Shown piece by piece: positions 53,226-62,415 of a DNA stretch of 64,000 bases. A model generated the notes under the pieces. It searched no databases and had not been told where the DNA came from. It was given only the letters and a program-made list of their open reading frames with translations. This DNA comes from Rhodococcus ruber. GTDB taxonomy: Bacteria > Actinomycetota > Actinomycetes > Mycobacteriales > Mycobacteriaceae. Within the stretch, counting starts at the first letter, position 1. Each line of letters opens with the position of its first letter. Location of the stretch: positions 1 to 64,000 of the forward strand of contig NZ_JAPWIJ010000012.1 of assembly GCF_027270735.1 (NCBI RefSeq), read 5' to 3'. The translations under genes were made by a program, and so were the position numbers.

Positions 53226-53513
53226 ATGGCGCTCAACAGCGGAACACTGATTCACCTCGTCGCAAAAGACGGAAAGCAGGACGAGGTCGCTGCCATTCTC
53301 GGCGAGGCGCTGGGGGCCGTGGCTCGAGATCCGAAGACCGCCACGTGGTACGCGTACCGAATCACCAACACCGAGTTCGGAATCTTCGACTCCTCCGAGT
53401 ATTCGGACAGATCGGATACCGACACACATCCGGTATTGACGCGACTGTCCGATGAGCTGCTGGACCGAGCGCCGACGGTGCAGCCGTTCGACGTCATCGC
53501 AGCCAAAGCCTGA
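53226..53513 (+). CDS. Antibiotic-biosynthesis-monooxygenase (ABM) domain protein
   Basis: 95 aa, ferredoxin-like dimer fold. GTLIHLVAKDGKQDEVAAILGEA, TATWYAYRITNTEFGIFDSSEY and PTVQPFDVIAAKA form the ABM pattern. It is clearly related to the C-terminal domain of the next protein (TTTWYAIKLDDNRFAIYDTF). Members oxidise aromatic or quinone-like compounds without cofactor, or bind heme. It lies 62 bp before the flavin monooxygenase gene, probably one operon. Confidence 0.85.
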   Translation: MALNSGTLIHLVAKDGKQDEVAAILGEALGAVARDPKTATWYAYRITNTEFGIFDSSEYSDRSDTDTHPVLTRLSDELLDRAPTVQPFDVIAAKA

Positions 53514-53575
53514 AGCCTCCTGCGATTACCGCAGGTCCGACCTCGTACACGACACATCGATCGAAAGAGCCGTAC

Positions 53576-55318
53576 ATGAACGCAGGGCCGGACACCGCAC
53601 GCAAGCAGCTCGTTCTGAGCGCTTTCGACATGGCGTGCGTGGTGCACCAGAACCCAGGCATGTGGACCGATGCCGATGATCAGACCCACCGATACACCGA
53701 CATCGAGTACTGGGTGGAACTGGCGCAGACGTTGGAGGCCGCGGGGTTCGACATCCTCTTCCTCGCCGATGTCTTGGGCTTCTACGACGTGTACGGCGGC
53801 AATCGAGACGCTGCACTCCGTACCGCCGCACAGGCTCCGGTCGCCGATCCACTGTTGACGATCTCGGCCATGGCCGCAGCCACGAAGACGCTGAGTTACG
53901 GGGCGACGGTCTCGTCCACCTACGAGTTGCCGTACAAGTTCGCCAAGACCATGACGACCCTCGACCACCTCACCAAGGGGCGAGTGGCGTGGAACGTTGT
54001 CACGTCCTACCAACAGAGTGCAGCGATCAATCTCGGTTTGACGCAGCAGATCTCGCACGACGAGCGCTACGAGATCGCGGACGAGTTCATGGAGGTCTGC
54101 TACAAGCTGTGGGAGGGCTCGTGGGAAGAGGACGCGGTGGTGCGCGACCGCGCGCGAGGCGTGTACACCGAGCCGTCCAAAGTGCACGACATCGACCACG
54201 CCGGCAAGTACTTCACGGTCCCCGGTGCCCACCTCGGTGAGCCTTCGCCGCAGCGCACCCCGTTTCTGTTCCAAGCAGGCGCGTCGGCTCGGGGCCGCAA
54301 GTTCGCCGCGAAGCACGCAGAAGCGGTGTTCCTCGTCGGAGTCAACCCGCACGATGTGCGGCCCATCGTCGATCAGTACCGGATGCTCGCAGCCGAGCAG
54401 GGGCGTGATCCGCGAAGCCTGAAGATCATCATGATGCTCACCCCCATCGTTGCCGAGACCGACGAACTTGCCCACGAGAAGCTGCTGCAGGTCCAGAAGC
54501 ATGCTCAGGTCGATGCCGCACTGGCACTGTGGGGCGGTTGGACCGGAGTCGATCTCTCGGGAGCCGACCCCGACAAGCCGTTGGACCAGTTCCGAGGCGA
54601 CGGCATCCGCGCATTCAGCGACATGCTCACTCGCGTCGACAGCGAATTGGTATGGACACCGAGGAAACTGGCGGAGTGGCTGTGCGTCGGCGGAATGAGC
54701 GCAAGCATCGTCGGCTCACCGAAGACCATCGTCGATCACTTCGAGGAGTGGATCGAGGTTGCCGACGTCGACGGTTTCAACATCGCTCGCGTCACCAACT
54801 TCGAGACGTTCCGTGACTTCGGTGAATTGATCACCCCCGAGCTCCGTCGTCGTGGGTTGATTCCCGACACCAACCGAACCGAGGCCACCTCTCTACGTGA
54901 ATTGGTGCTCGGACAACCGCGGCTACGGGACGATCACCCCGGCGCGTCCTTCCGACCCACGGCGAAGCCTGCCCCGAAGCAGGCCCCGCCGACGACGATC
55001 CGTGTGGCACCTCGCAACGTCGGCCTTCTGGTCACACTCACAGCGAAGCCCGACACCGTCGATGCTCTGGAAACCTGGCTGACCGAAATGCACGCTCACG
55101 CAGTCGACGAACCCGGGACCACAACGTGGTACGCGATCAAGCTGGACGACAATCGATTTGCGATCTACGACACCTTCCCCGACGAGGACGGACGCCAGGA
55201 TCACATCCACGGCACGATCGTGAAATCTCTCCGCGAACGGCAACAAGAACTTCTCGCAGAACCGCCGGTCATTCGTCAGGTCGACTTGCTGGCCGTCAAA
55301 TCCTTGTTGACGGTCTGA
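53576..55318 (+). CDS. NtaA/DszA-type flavin monooxygenase fused to a C-terminal ABM domain
   Basis: 580 aa; ordinary family members have about 440-460. Residues 1-460 form the LLM monooxygenase: FDILFLADVLGFYDVYGG, YKFAKTMTTLDHLTKGRVAWNVVTSYQQSAAINLG and TPFLFQAGASARGRKFAAKHAEAVF. A Pro/Ala linker (residues about 465-485) leads to an ABM domain at about 487-580. Relatives use FMNH2 to oxidise nitrilotriacetate, dibenzothiophene sulfone or similar xenobiotics. Its last 43 nt overlap the convergent MFS gene. Confidence 0.9.
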   Translation: MNAGPDTARKQLVLSAFDMACVVHQNPGMWTDADDQTHRYTDIEYWVELAQTLEAAGFDILFLADVLGFYDVYGGNRDAALRTAAQAPVADPLLTISAMAAATKTLSYGATVSSTYELPYKFAKTMTTLDHLTKGRVAWNVVTSYQQSAAINLGLTQQISHDERYEIADEFMEVCYKLWEGSWEEDAVVRDRARGVYTEPSKVHDIDHAGKYFTVPGAHLGEPSPQRTPFLFQAGASARGRKFAAKHAEAVFLVGVNPHDVRPIVDQYRMLAAEQGRDPRSLKIIMMLTPIVAETDELAHEKLLQVQKHAQVDAALALWGGWTGVDLSGADPDKPLDQFRGDGIRAFSDMLTRVDSELVWTPRKLAEWLCVGGMSASIVGSPKTIVDHFEEWIEVADVDGFNIARVTNFETFRDFGELITPELRRRGLIPDTNRTEATSLRELVLGQPRLRDDHPGASFRPTAKPAPKQAPPTTIRVAPRNVGLLVTLTAKPDTVDALETWLTEMHAHAVDEPGTTTWYAIKLDDNRFAIYDTFPDEDGRQDHIHGTIVKSLRERQQELLAEPPVIRQVDLLAVKSLLTV

Positions 55319-56583
55319 TCGACCGACGTCACCGGTGTATCTCGCCCCGCCAGCCATCCGCACAGTGTCAGCGGAATCATGACCGCCAGCAGGGCGAGAA
55401 GGGGCGCGGTCCACGAGCCGGTCGAGCTGTGGATCGCCCCCACCGCGACCGGTCCCGCTGCGGCAACGAGGTAGCCGATGGATTGCGCCATGGTCGACAG
55501 ACTCGTTGCCGTCGCAGTATTCGATGCTCGTAGATTGATGAGCGTCAGAGCGAGCGAAAGTTGGCCTCCCTGACCGAATCCGAGCAGAATCGCCCACACC
55601 GGAGCCAGCTCGTTACTGCCTGTCAGAACACCGATCAATCCCACGACGGACAATGCGACGACAGCAATTGCCAGCACACTCTGCCGACGAATGCGGGCGG
55701 CGAGTACGGGGACAGTCAGCGCCGTGGCGATGCTCGACACCGACAGCGCAGTCAGCAGCAATCCCGCGTTCTCGGCACTGAGCCCACGATCTCGGTAGAT
55801 CGTGGGGAGCCACGCAATCATCGAATACGCGAGCAGCGATTGCAGTCCCATGAATCCGGTCACCGCCCAAGCGACAGATGATCGCAGAACAGCGGTCTGC
55901 CACCTCGGCGCGGCAGATCGGGTCGCGGAGGTCGTCGCGTGGTCGACGTGGCGATACCGCCATGCGAGAAGTGCCATGGCCGCCAGTGCGAAGACTGACG
56001 GTATCGCCCAGGCCATGAGAGTCGTTCGCCAGCTGTGGAATACCGACGAGTCGATCGGGATCGTGGCTCCCGAGGCGATTCCTGCGCTGGCACTGACCAG
56101 TGCGGTGAACAACCCCGTCATCCATCCGACTCGGTGTGGGAAGAGCAGTCGGATCAACACCGGACCGAGAACGTTCGCCACTGCGATGCCCATCCCAGCG
56201 AGCAGAGTTCCGATCATCAGCACCGGCCACCATGGCGCGCCCCGCAGCGCTGTCCCGACGAGAATCAGCATCAGGCATCCGGTCAGCACGACGGGTACGG
56301 TCCATCGCCGAACCGCCCGAGTCGCGGCCACGGCAAAAACACCCAGGCACAGGACCGGCGCGGTGGTCAGTAGTGCGGCCGAACCGGAGCCGAGGGCGTA
56401 GGACTGTCGAATTTCGGCGAGCACCGCCGAGGCACTGCCGAATACCAAGCGCAGATCGAGGCCGAGCAGGACGATTGCTGCCACTGCGGCACCCGTGCCC
56501 ACCACGGAGACAGCTGTTCGATCGAAACCTTCCAGGCTGCCCGACGGGTGTTCCGAACCGGTATCGGTCACCACTGCTCCCAT
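55276..56583 (-). CDS. MFS transporter, CynX/NimT-like
   Basis: 435 aa, 12 helices. DLRLVFGSASAVLAEIRQSYALGSGSAALLTTAPVL is the cyanate/nitroimidazole transporter-group start; LLGFGQGGQLSLALTLINLRA is the second-half equivalent. ATG at 56583 is preferred over a TTG one codon up. Its 3' end overlaps the monooxygenase gene by 43 nt in opposite orientation. It diverges from an XRE-cupin regulator, a common pairing in efflux or uptake of small xenobiotics. Confidence 0.85.
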   Translation of the reverse strand: MGAVVTDTGSEHPSGSLEGFDRTAVSVVGTGAAVAAIVLLGLDLRLVFGSASAVLAEIRQSYALGSGSAALLTTAPVLCLGVFAVAATRAVRRWTVPVVLTGCLMLILVGTALRGAPWWPVLMIGTLLAGMGIAVANVLGPVLIRLLFPHRVGWMTGLFTALVSASAGIASGATIPIDSSVFHSWRTTLMAWAIPSVFALAAMALLAWRYRHVDHATTSATRSAAPRWQTAVLRSSVAWAVTGFMGLQSLLAYSMIAWLPTIYRDRGLSAENAGLLLTALSVSSIATALTVPVLAARIRRQSVLAIAVVALSVVGLIGVLTGSNELAPVWAILLGFGQGGQLSLALTLINLRASNTATATSLSTMAQSIGYLVAAAGPVAVGAIHSSTGSWTAPLLALLAVMIPLTLCGWLAGRDTPVTSVDQTVNKDLTASKST

Positions 56584-56705
56584 CAACGAATTGCCATGGT
56601 CCGTGATCGACCATCGCAGGCGGGCACCGACAAATCAACCCTGTGGGCAATTTCGGTGACCTATAAGGCAACATTGAGAATGTCGGTGTGCGTACCATTT
56701 CTTTC

Positions 56706-57260
56706 ATGCCAGACCATCCGAGTGACGAGAACTGGATCGGACGCAGGATTGCGAGCCTTCGCCGCGAACGGGGCTGTACACTGGCCGCCCTCGGAGAACG
56801 GATCGGCCTGTCGACCACGCAGCTCTCACGTATCGAGTCAGGGAGTCGGCAGTCGTCGGTGGGCACGTTGATCGAGCTTGCGCGCGTGTTCCAGGTGACG
56901 TTGAGTGAACTCGTTGCCGAGGAGCCGACCCTCGCGTTTCATCTGGTGAAAGCCGGAGAGCAACGTCCCCACGAATCTGCCAACGGTGCGATGACGCCCC
57001 TGTCCGGCAACTACCCCGGTATCGATGCCGTCCTGTTGACCATCCCGCCCGCCTCGGATGCCCCGGTTGCCCACCACTCCGGCGAGGAGTGGCTCTACAT
57101 ACTGGACGGCTCGGTGGAGGTCACCATCGGAAACGACAATGTTCGACTCGACACCGGAGATGCGCTGCACTTCCCGTCGCTGAACGCTCATTCCGTCCGA
57201 GCACTCGGCGACGAACCCGCGCGCGCACTGCTGGTGTCCACCACCACGCGCGCCCACTGA
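56706..57260 (+). CDS. XRE-family regulator with C-terminal cupin
   Basis: 184 aa. HTH_3 at about 14-68 (IGRRIASLRRERGCTLAALGERIGLSTTQLSRIESG) and a cupin at about 105-180 (HHSGEEWLYILDGSVEVTIG, GDALHFPSLNAHSVRA). Such proteins sense small ligands in the cupin barrel and control adjacent catabolic or transporter genes. ATG at 56706 or GTG six codons earlier are both possible. Divergent from the CynX-like carrier, 122 bp apart. Confidence 0.88.
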   Translation: MPDHPSDENWIGRRIASLRRERGCTLAALGERIGLSTTQLSRIESGSRQSSVGTLIELARVFQVTLSELVAEEPTLAFHLVKAGEQRPHESANGAMTPLSGNYPGIDAVLLTIPPASDAPVAHHSGEEWLYILDGSVEVTIGNDNVRLDTGDALHFPSLNAHSVRALGDEPARALLVSTTTRAH

Positions 57261-57323
57261 CGTCCCGCGGCGAAGAGAGGCCACGGCGAATCATGGCGAG
57301 GTCGAGGACAGTAAGGTCGGAGA

Positions 57324-58610
57324 ATGACTGTACGAGCGGGTGTGGTGGTCACGGGGACCGAGGTTCTGGCCGGTCGGGTCGCCGACCGAAACGGCCCGTG
57401 GGTAGCCCAGCAACTCCTCGAGCTCGGCGTCGACGTCGCACACATCACGATCTGTGGCGACCGACCCGATGACCTGACGGCGCAAGTGCAATTTCTCGCG
57501 GACCAGCGCGTCGATCTGATCATCACCACCGGAGGCCTCGGTCCGACCGCCGACGATCTCACGGTGGCGACTGTCGCTGCGCTGTACGGCCGAGAGATGC
57601 ACCTCGATGTTCGACTCGAGAAACGAATCTCAGAGATCGTCGAGCGTTGGCGCAGCCGGCTCAGCTCGGCTGTCGACTCCGAGCCGCTGAAGGCGGGAAT
57701 TCGCAAGCAAGCCATGGTTCCCGAAGGCGCGCAATCTATTTCGCCCACCGGAACTGCGCCTGGCGTGGCGATATCAGCGAACGAGTCCGGGACGCTTCCG
57801 GCGGTGTTGATCTTGCCCGGCCCTCCCCGCGAACTGCAGGCGATGTGGAGCGAGGCTCTCGCGTGCGCGCCCATCGCCCAGGTCTTGACTCGACGCGCGC
57901 AGATCCGTCAGGACACCATTCGCGCCTACAAACTGTCCGAAGCCGATCTCGCCGCAACATTGCGGACGGCAGAGCGTGCCATCGAAGGATTCGACGCTCT
58001 CGAGATCACCACTTGCCTGAGTCTCGGAGAGCTCGAAATGGTGACCCGCTATGCGGAGCCGGCGGCACCCGCATACTCCGATCTCGTCGGTCTCATCGGA
58101 AAGCATCATGGCGCACAAGTCTTTTCGACCGACGGATCGACCATCGACGACATCGTGGCCGACCGACTGACCGGCCGAAGAATCGCCACTGCGGAATCGT
58201 GCACCGGCGGCATGATCGCGGCCCGGCTCACCGATCGCGCAGGCTCGTCGGCGTACGTGATCGGCGCTGTGGTGTCCTACGCGAACGAGACGAAGACAGG
58301 CCTACTCGACGTTCCCACCGAGTCCATCGAACAGCACGGAGCCGTCAGCGAACCGGTGGCTGCATCGATGGCCGAGGGCGCACGGCACCGACTGGGCGTC
58401 GACATCGCGGTATCCACCAGCGGAATAGCAGGACCGGGGGGCGGCACCGAGCTCAAACCGGTCGGCACCGTGTGCTTCGCGATCGCCGCCGCCGACCGAC
58501 CGACCGTCACCCGCACACTCCTTCTTCCGGGCGACCGGGCAAGTGTGCGTGCGTTGTCCACCACGGCAGCGATGCACATGCTCGCCGACGCGTTGAAGCC
58601 CGACCGATGA
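57324..58610 (+). CDS. cinA: CinA-family nicotinamide-nucleotide amidase / ADP-ribose pyrophosphatase homologue
   Basis: 428 aa, two domains. The N-terminal MoCF-like domain has [35 protein letters not shown] and [12 protein letters not shown]. The C-terminal amidase domain has [39 protein letters not shown] and [11 protein letters not shown], with the catalytic Ser in AESCTGG. The amidase recycles NMN to NaMN in pyridine-nucleotide salvage. Its stop overlaps the downstream tetR start (ATGA). Confidence 0.92.
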   Translation: MTVRAGVVVTGTEVLAGRVADRNGPWVAQQLLELGVDVAHITICGDRPDDLTAQVQFLADQRVDLIITTGGLGPTADDLTVATVAALYGREMHLDVRLEKRISEIVERWRSRLSSAVDSEPLKAGIRKQAMVPEGAQSISPTGTAPGVAISANESGTLPAVLILPGPPRELQAMWSEALACAPIAQVLTRRAQIRQDTIRAYKLSEADLAATLRTAERAIEGFDALEITTCLSLGELEMVTRYAEPAAPAYSDLVGLIGKHHGAQVFSTDGSTIDDIVADRLTGRRIATAESCTGGMIAARLTDRAGSSAYVIGAVVSYANETKTGLLDVPTESIEQHGAVSEPVAASMAEGARHRLGVDIAVSTSGIAGPGGGTELKPVGTVCFAIAAADRPTVTRTLLLPGDRASVRALSTTAAMHMLADALKPDR

Positions 58611-59167
58611 CCGAGGGCTCCGACCGGGTCACTGCTCGCCGACGATCACCCAAGGGAGCCGCGCGCAGATCGGCAATCCTCGAAGCCGCGTTGAACGCGT
58701 ATGCAACCAGCGACAGACTCGGTCCACGCCTACGCGACATCGCCGAAGCGGCCGGAGTCACCGAAGCGGGCGTGCTCCACCATTTCGGCTCGAAGGACGA
58801 ATTGTTCGTCGCGATCCTCCGCCGCCGCGACGAGGACGCTGCGGCTCTGCACGATCTCAGCACAGCAGAGGGGCAGAACGCCTACCTGGCCGAGACGACC
58901 ACGACTCCAGGACTGACGAAGCTGTTCGTCGACATGTCCGCTGCAGCGGCCGATCCCGCTCATCCCGCACACGCCTTCATGGCCGAGCACCGTGCGGGTG
59001 TTGTCAGTGTGATCGCCCGACTCGCGCCCGACGCCGACCCGGAGACCATCGACGCTGTGGCCGCGCTGGCCGAAGGGCTACAACTGCAGTGGATTTCCGA
59101 TCCCACCATCGACGTCGCGGCCCGAATGCGAAGGTTCACCACCGTTCTGCTCGACATGAACCGATAG
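58607..59167 (+). CDS. TetR-family transcriptional regulator
   Basis: 186 aa. [29 protein letters not shown] at about residues 43-68 after a basic N-terminus ([12 protein letters not shown]). Translationally coupled to cinA. The effector domain ends TVLLDMNR. Target unknown; the coupling to a housekeeping salvage gene is unusual. Confidence 0.88.
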   Translation: MTEGSDRVTARRRSPKGAARRSAILEAALNAYATSDRLGPRLRDIAEAAGVTEAGVLHHFGSKDELFVAILRRRDEDAAALHDLSTAEGQNAYLAETTTTPGLTKLFVDMSAAAADPAHPAHAFMAEHRAGVVSVIARLAPDADPETIDAVAALAEGLQLQWISDPTIDVAARMRRFTTVLLDMNR

Positions 59168-59327
59168 CGCCTGCCACTGTCGGGTGATCGGCAGAACCCC
59201 CTTTCACGCTCACTAAACCTTGCATGATTCAGTTTTGATGTTATCGTTAGGCGAAGTAAGGGTTTGCGCATTCGGCACACCCACGACACCTTCGTTTTAC
59301 CGGGGTACAGCTCAGCAAGGAGTACGC

Positions 59328-59765
59328 ATGGTGCACAACACCGTTCGACGAGTCTCGACCATTCTGGCACTGACGGCTGCAGCGGCAACCTCGGTCGCCG
59401 TCGGTACCGCATCGGCCGATCCGCTTTCCTCACCGTTGACTCTCGAGACATACAGCCTGCCCCAGGCGGGGTTCTGTGCCGCAAAGATCGACGTGTCCAT
59501 TCGACCCGGCGCGGAATCGAACTCCTACGTGATCGTCGGACCGGACGTTCGATACCTGGGCATCGGCCCGTGCGACCTCACCGCCACGCTCAGCTGGAAG
59601 GAACCAGCCACCGGCAGAACAGGTTCGGACGACATCCCGGTCACCAGCGGTCTGGTGAACTACGGGCTGAAGACCTTTTCGGGACACGGCCTCGTCGAAT
59701 ACACATTGACCACCAACGGGCCGCACACCACCGACAGAGCATCGGGCACGGTCCAGATTCCCTGA
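59328..59765 (+). CDS. Secreted protein of unknown function
   Basis: 145 aa. A signal peptide (STILALTAAAATSVAVGTASA) is followed by a beta-rich domain with two Cys (AGFCAAK, GIGPCDL) that could pair. AAGGAG lies 5 nt before the ATG. No family recognised. The next gene, a DUF4232 lipoprotein, starts 27 bp on, so both may share a transcript. Confidence 0.75.
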   Translation: MVHNTVRRVSTILALTAAAATSVAVGTASADPLSSPLTLETYSLPQAGFCAAKIDVSIRPGAESNSYVIVGPDVRYLGIGPCDLTATLSWKEPATGRTGSDDIPVTSGLVNYGLKTFSGHGLVEYTLTTNGPHTTDRASGTVQIP

Positions 59766-59792
59766 CAAGTGCTTCAGGAGCAGGAGAGCACA

Positions 59793-60473
59793 GTGAACAG
59801 AATCGGAACGGCTTCGGCGTTCGGAATCGTCGGCCTGATCGCACTGACCGGATGCACCACCGTGGATACGGCACCGACGGATACCGCATCTTCGCCGCCA
59901 ACATCGGCTGTGCAGCAGCCTGTTCAGGGTGAACCCTCCGCCACGGTCTCGGGAGAGAGCGGCAACTTCGACGGGTCGTCACCGGGTGGGCCCACGGACG
60001 GCGGTGCCGATAAGGACGACAGTTCGGGCGCGGCCGCCGTTGCGGCGTGCACCGCTGCAGACATCACCCCCACCCTCGGTGACGTCACGCCGAGCGATGT
60101 GCAGACAACGGTTGCGTTGCGCTACACCAACTCCGGATCCGTGCCGTGCAACGTCACGGGCTTTCCCGGAGCAACGCTGGAAGGGCCCGACGTCGACGGT
60201 CTCGGACAGGAGTACGACTTGGCGCGCGGCGAGACCACGCCGTCGACCACGATCACCCTCGAACCCGGGGCGGCCGCGGTTGCCGATCTGACTCTCGGCA
60301 CGGTCGACAAGAACGACGAGCGGGCATGGATCCCGACTGCATTCCTGACTACCGCACCCGGGGACACGACGGTGATGACGCTTCCCTTCCCCGCAACGGT
60401 CGGCGTGCAGCGTCAAGACGGTGCGACGCATCCGGCGAGCTACATCGGTGCATTCAGCGGGCCCGTCGACTGA
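59793..60473 (+). CDS. DUF4232-family lipoprotein
   Basis: 226 aa. A GTG start and lipobox (LIALTGCTT) give a lipidated Cys at about residue 18. A Thr/Ser/Pro-rich linker (about 20-85) leads to a DUF4232 domain: VAACTAADITPTLG, TVALRYTNSGSVPCNVTGFPGATL and PFPATVGVQ. Two Cys probably pair. CAGGAG precedes the start. Function unknown; cell-surface location. Confidence 0.82.
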   Translation: MNRIGTASAFGIVGLIALTGCTTVDTAPTDTASSPPTSAVQQPVQGEPSATVSGESGNFDGSSPGGPTDGGADKDDSSGAAAVAACTAADITPTLGDVTPSDVQTTVALRYTNSGSVPCNVTGFPGATLEGPDVDGLGQEYDLARGETTPSTTITLEPGAAAVADLTLGTVDKNDERAWIPTAFLTTAPGDTTVMTLPFPATVGVQRQDGATHPASYIGAFSGPVD

Positions 60474-60575
60474 GTCGACACCGGAGCGCCGGACGGGTGT
60501 AGTTCCGCGCTCGGCGGGGCACTCCCACAATGTCCTGATACCGGCGACCAGTCGCCCCGACCCATAGGAGATTCC

Positions 60576-60731
60576 ATGACGATGCCGAGCGACGCAAGCG
60601 AAGCAGTCCCGTCCCACGGCAGCAATGACGGTCCGCGGGAACCCACGCCCGAGACCGATGCCGTCGAAGGCGCGCACGTGGACGAAGAGAACGTGCCCCA
60701 CCCTCCGACGGACACAGATCCACAGAACTGA
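60576..60731 (+). CDS. Small acidic hypothetical protein
   Basis: 51 aa, highly acidic and Pro-rich, apparently disordered (GPREPTPETDAVEGAHVDEE). TAGGAG lies 6 nt before the ATG and a strong hairpin starts 5 nt after the stop, both arguing for a real gene. No family recognised. Confidence 0.65.
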   Translation: MTMPSDASEAVPSHGSNDGPREPTPETDAVEGAHVDEENVPHPPTDTDPQN

Positions 60732-60735
60732 GCCT

Positions 60736-60761
60736 TCGGCCGATCGTTACCGATCGGCCGA
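60736..60761 (+). terminator. Hairpin after the 51-aa gene
   Basis: A perfect 11-bp stem (TCGGCCGATCG / CGATCGGCCGA) with a 4-nt TTAC loop, starting 5 nt after the stop. No T-run. It also lies beyond the end of the decayed epoxide hydrolase on the other strand. Confidence 0.75.
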
Positions 60762-60789
60762 GTCGGACGGCAGCGTTCGGCGCGTTGCC

Positions 60790-61199
60790 CATCGATCGAT
60801 CACTCGCCGCAAGGTGTCTGATTCCGATGTCGTGCGCAAACATGATGGCACCGACCGGTTGCGACGGCTTCGACTGCTGATCGCCCCAGGCTCCGCGGTC
60901 CGACGCGTACACGGTGTGAGCGGCGCTACCGGCGCTGCGGGTCAGCCAGTACAGGTGACGTGGGCGAGTACTTCAACCGCGGTCGGACAGTGGTGTGGGA
61001 AAGCAAATCCGGGCACGGACGGCACGATCACGTCGAAGGCCCGAAGGTCGGCATCGTCCGGCTCGGTCAGCAGTGGAACGAGATCGAGGAGCTCGAGATA
61101 ATAACCCGGCCACCCGTGGCACAGCAGGATGGGAGTGGAGTCTGCGCGCGACGACCGCACGTGCAGGTAGCGGATGCGTTGCCCGCCTCCGCTCCCCAC
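60790..61199 (-). pseudogene. Epoxide hydrolase remnant with internal deletion and frameshift
   Basis: From 61199 the frame encodes RIRYLHVRSSRADSTPILLC, HGWPGYYLELLDLVPLLTEP and VIVPSVPGFAFPHH, the oxyanion and early core region of microsomal-type epoxide hydrolases. It then ends in a stop, while the next frame at once gives LYWLTRSAGSAAHTVYA and PVGAIMFAHDIGIRHLAAS, a stretch from near the C-terminus of the same family. The N-terminal EHN domain, the nucleophile Asp region and the final His region are missing. It abuts the deaminase gene. It cannot be functional. Confidence 0.75.
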
Positions 61200-61687
61200 T
61201 ACTGCGCAGACGCGTGACGTTGCCTGTGCAGTTCGCGGACAGCGTCGCTGAACTCGGCGTCAGGCCCGTCGACCACGATCCCCGGCACGATCTGCTCGAT
61301 GGGCGTCGGCGAGATCGCGAGTGGAGTAGCGCCGAATTCTCGCAGCCAGGTGAGCAATTGAGCGGTCGACGTGGCGTAGACAATGCGGCCGAGCCCCACT
61401 ATTCCGTGGCTCGCAGCGCACATCACACAGTGCTCACCGGAGGTGTAGACCGTCGCCGATCGACGCTGATCGGGGCTCAGATTGGTCGCAGCCCACCGCG
61501 ACAGAGCGATCTCGGGATGTTGGGTGGGATCGTTTCGGTCGCCGACCCGATTCCTGTCCTCGGCCAACACTTCCCCGCCCTCCGAGACGAGTACCGATCC
61601 GAACGGATCGTTGCCCGTCTGCACTGCGTCCGCCGCCAAGTCCACAGCACGGGCAAGGAATGCACGGTCGCTCGAGGAGATACTCAC
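61199..61687 (-). CDS. Nucleoside/guanine deaminase-like zinc enzyme
   Basis: 162 aa, cytidine-deaminase fold. The zinc motifs are HPEIALSRWAA (His-x-Glu) and SGEHCVMCAAS (Cys-x-x-Cys). GNDPFGSVLVSEGGEVLAE resembles guanine deaminases and TadA-like proteins; TadA identity is less likely given the variant HPE and GEHC. GTG at 61687 opens the domain. Its stop directly precedes the decayed epoxide hydrolase. Confidence 0.8.
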   Translation of the reverse strand: MSISSSDRAFLARAVDLAADAVQTGNDPFGSVLVSEGGEVLAEDRNRVGDRNDPTQHPEIALSRWAATNLSPDQRRSATVYTSGEHCVMCAASHGIVGLGRIVYATSTAQLLTWLREFGATPLAISPTPIEQIVPGIVVDGPDAEFSDAVRELHRQRHASAQ

Positions 61688-61830
61688 AGGGCACCGCCGG
61701 GTGCGTCGACGATCGAAGTGTCCACGCCACGACCGTACCGGGTCGAGACGCGGAAACTCCGGGCCGGTTCGTCCGAAAACCGGTTGACTGTTCCGGGGCA
61801 CCATCCATCGATGCTCGGTATGGTCGGCTG

Positions 61831-62406
61831 GTGAGCTTCTCGATACGGCCGGCCACGTCGTTCGCGGATCTGCGTGAAATCCTCGGCCCGAAGAACCCGA
61901 CGTCCTCGGTCTGCTGGTGCCTGAGCTACCGAATCGATTCTGCGACCAACAGGGCACTCGTCGGTCCCGAACGCGCCGAGTACGTGAAGAAGCTGACCCG
62001 TCGAACAGTCGCGCCGGGGGTACTGGCCTACGACGGCGACGAGGTGGTCGGCTGGGCGGCTGTTGCACCGCGCTCGGAGTTACCGTTCGCGCGGTCGAAC
62101 AAGATTCCGCACGTCGACGATCTGCCGGTCTGGACGGTCTGGTGCTTCCGGGTCAAGGCCGGCCACCGAAAACGCGGAATCGCACATGCGTTGTTGGACG
62201 GTGCCGTTCGGTTCGCGGACGACCATGGTGCCCCGGCGGTCGAGGGGTACCCGGTCGACAACGAGGGCCGAAGAGTCGATCTCACCATGGCATACGTGGG
62301 CACACGCCGACTGTTCGAATCGGCGGGCTTCGAGTTCGCCGTCGAAACAACGTCGGTGTCGGGTGGCTTCCATCGGGTGATCATGCGAAAAGACCTGCGC
62401 CACTAG
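61831..62406 (+). CDS. GNAT-family N-acetyltransferase
   Basis: 191 aa. VLAYDGDEVVGWAAVAPRSEL and VWCFRVKAGHRKRGIAHALLDGAVRFA carry the acetyl-CoA binding R-x-x-G-x-A loop. The N-terminal segment SVCWCLSYR, with paired Cys, resembles a subgroup of actinobacterial GNATs. GTG start at 61831. Acceptor substrate unknown. Confidence 0.82.
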   Translation: MSFSIRPATSFADLREILGPKNPTSSVCWCLSYRIDSATNRALVGPERAEYVKKLTRRTVAPGVLAYDGDEVVGWAAVAPRSELPFARSNKIPHVDDLPVWTVWCFRVKAGHRKRGIAHALLDGAVRFADDHGAPAVEGYPVDNEGRRVDLTMAYVGTRRLFESAGFEFAVETTSVSGGFHRVIMRKDLRH

Positions 62407-62415
62407 GGCAAGCGC

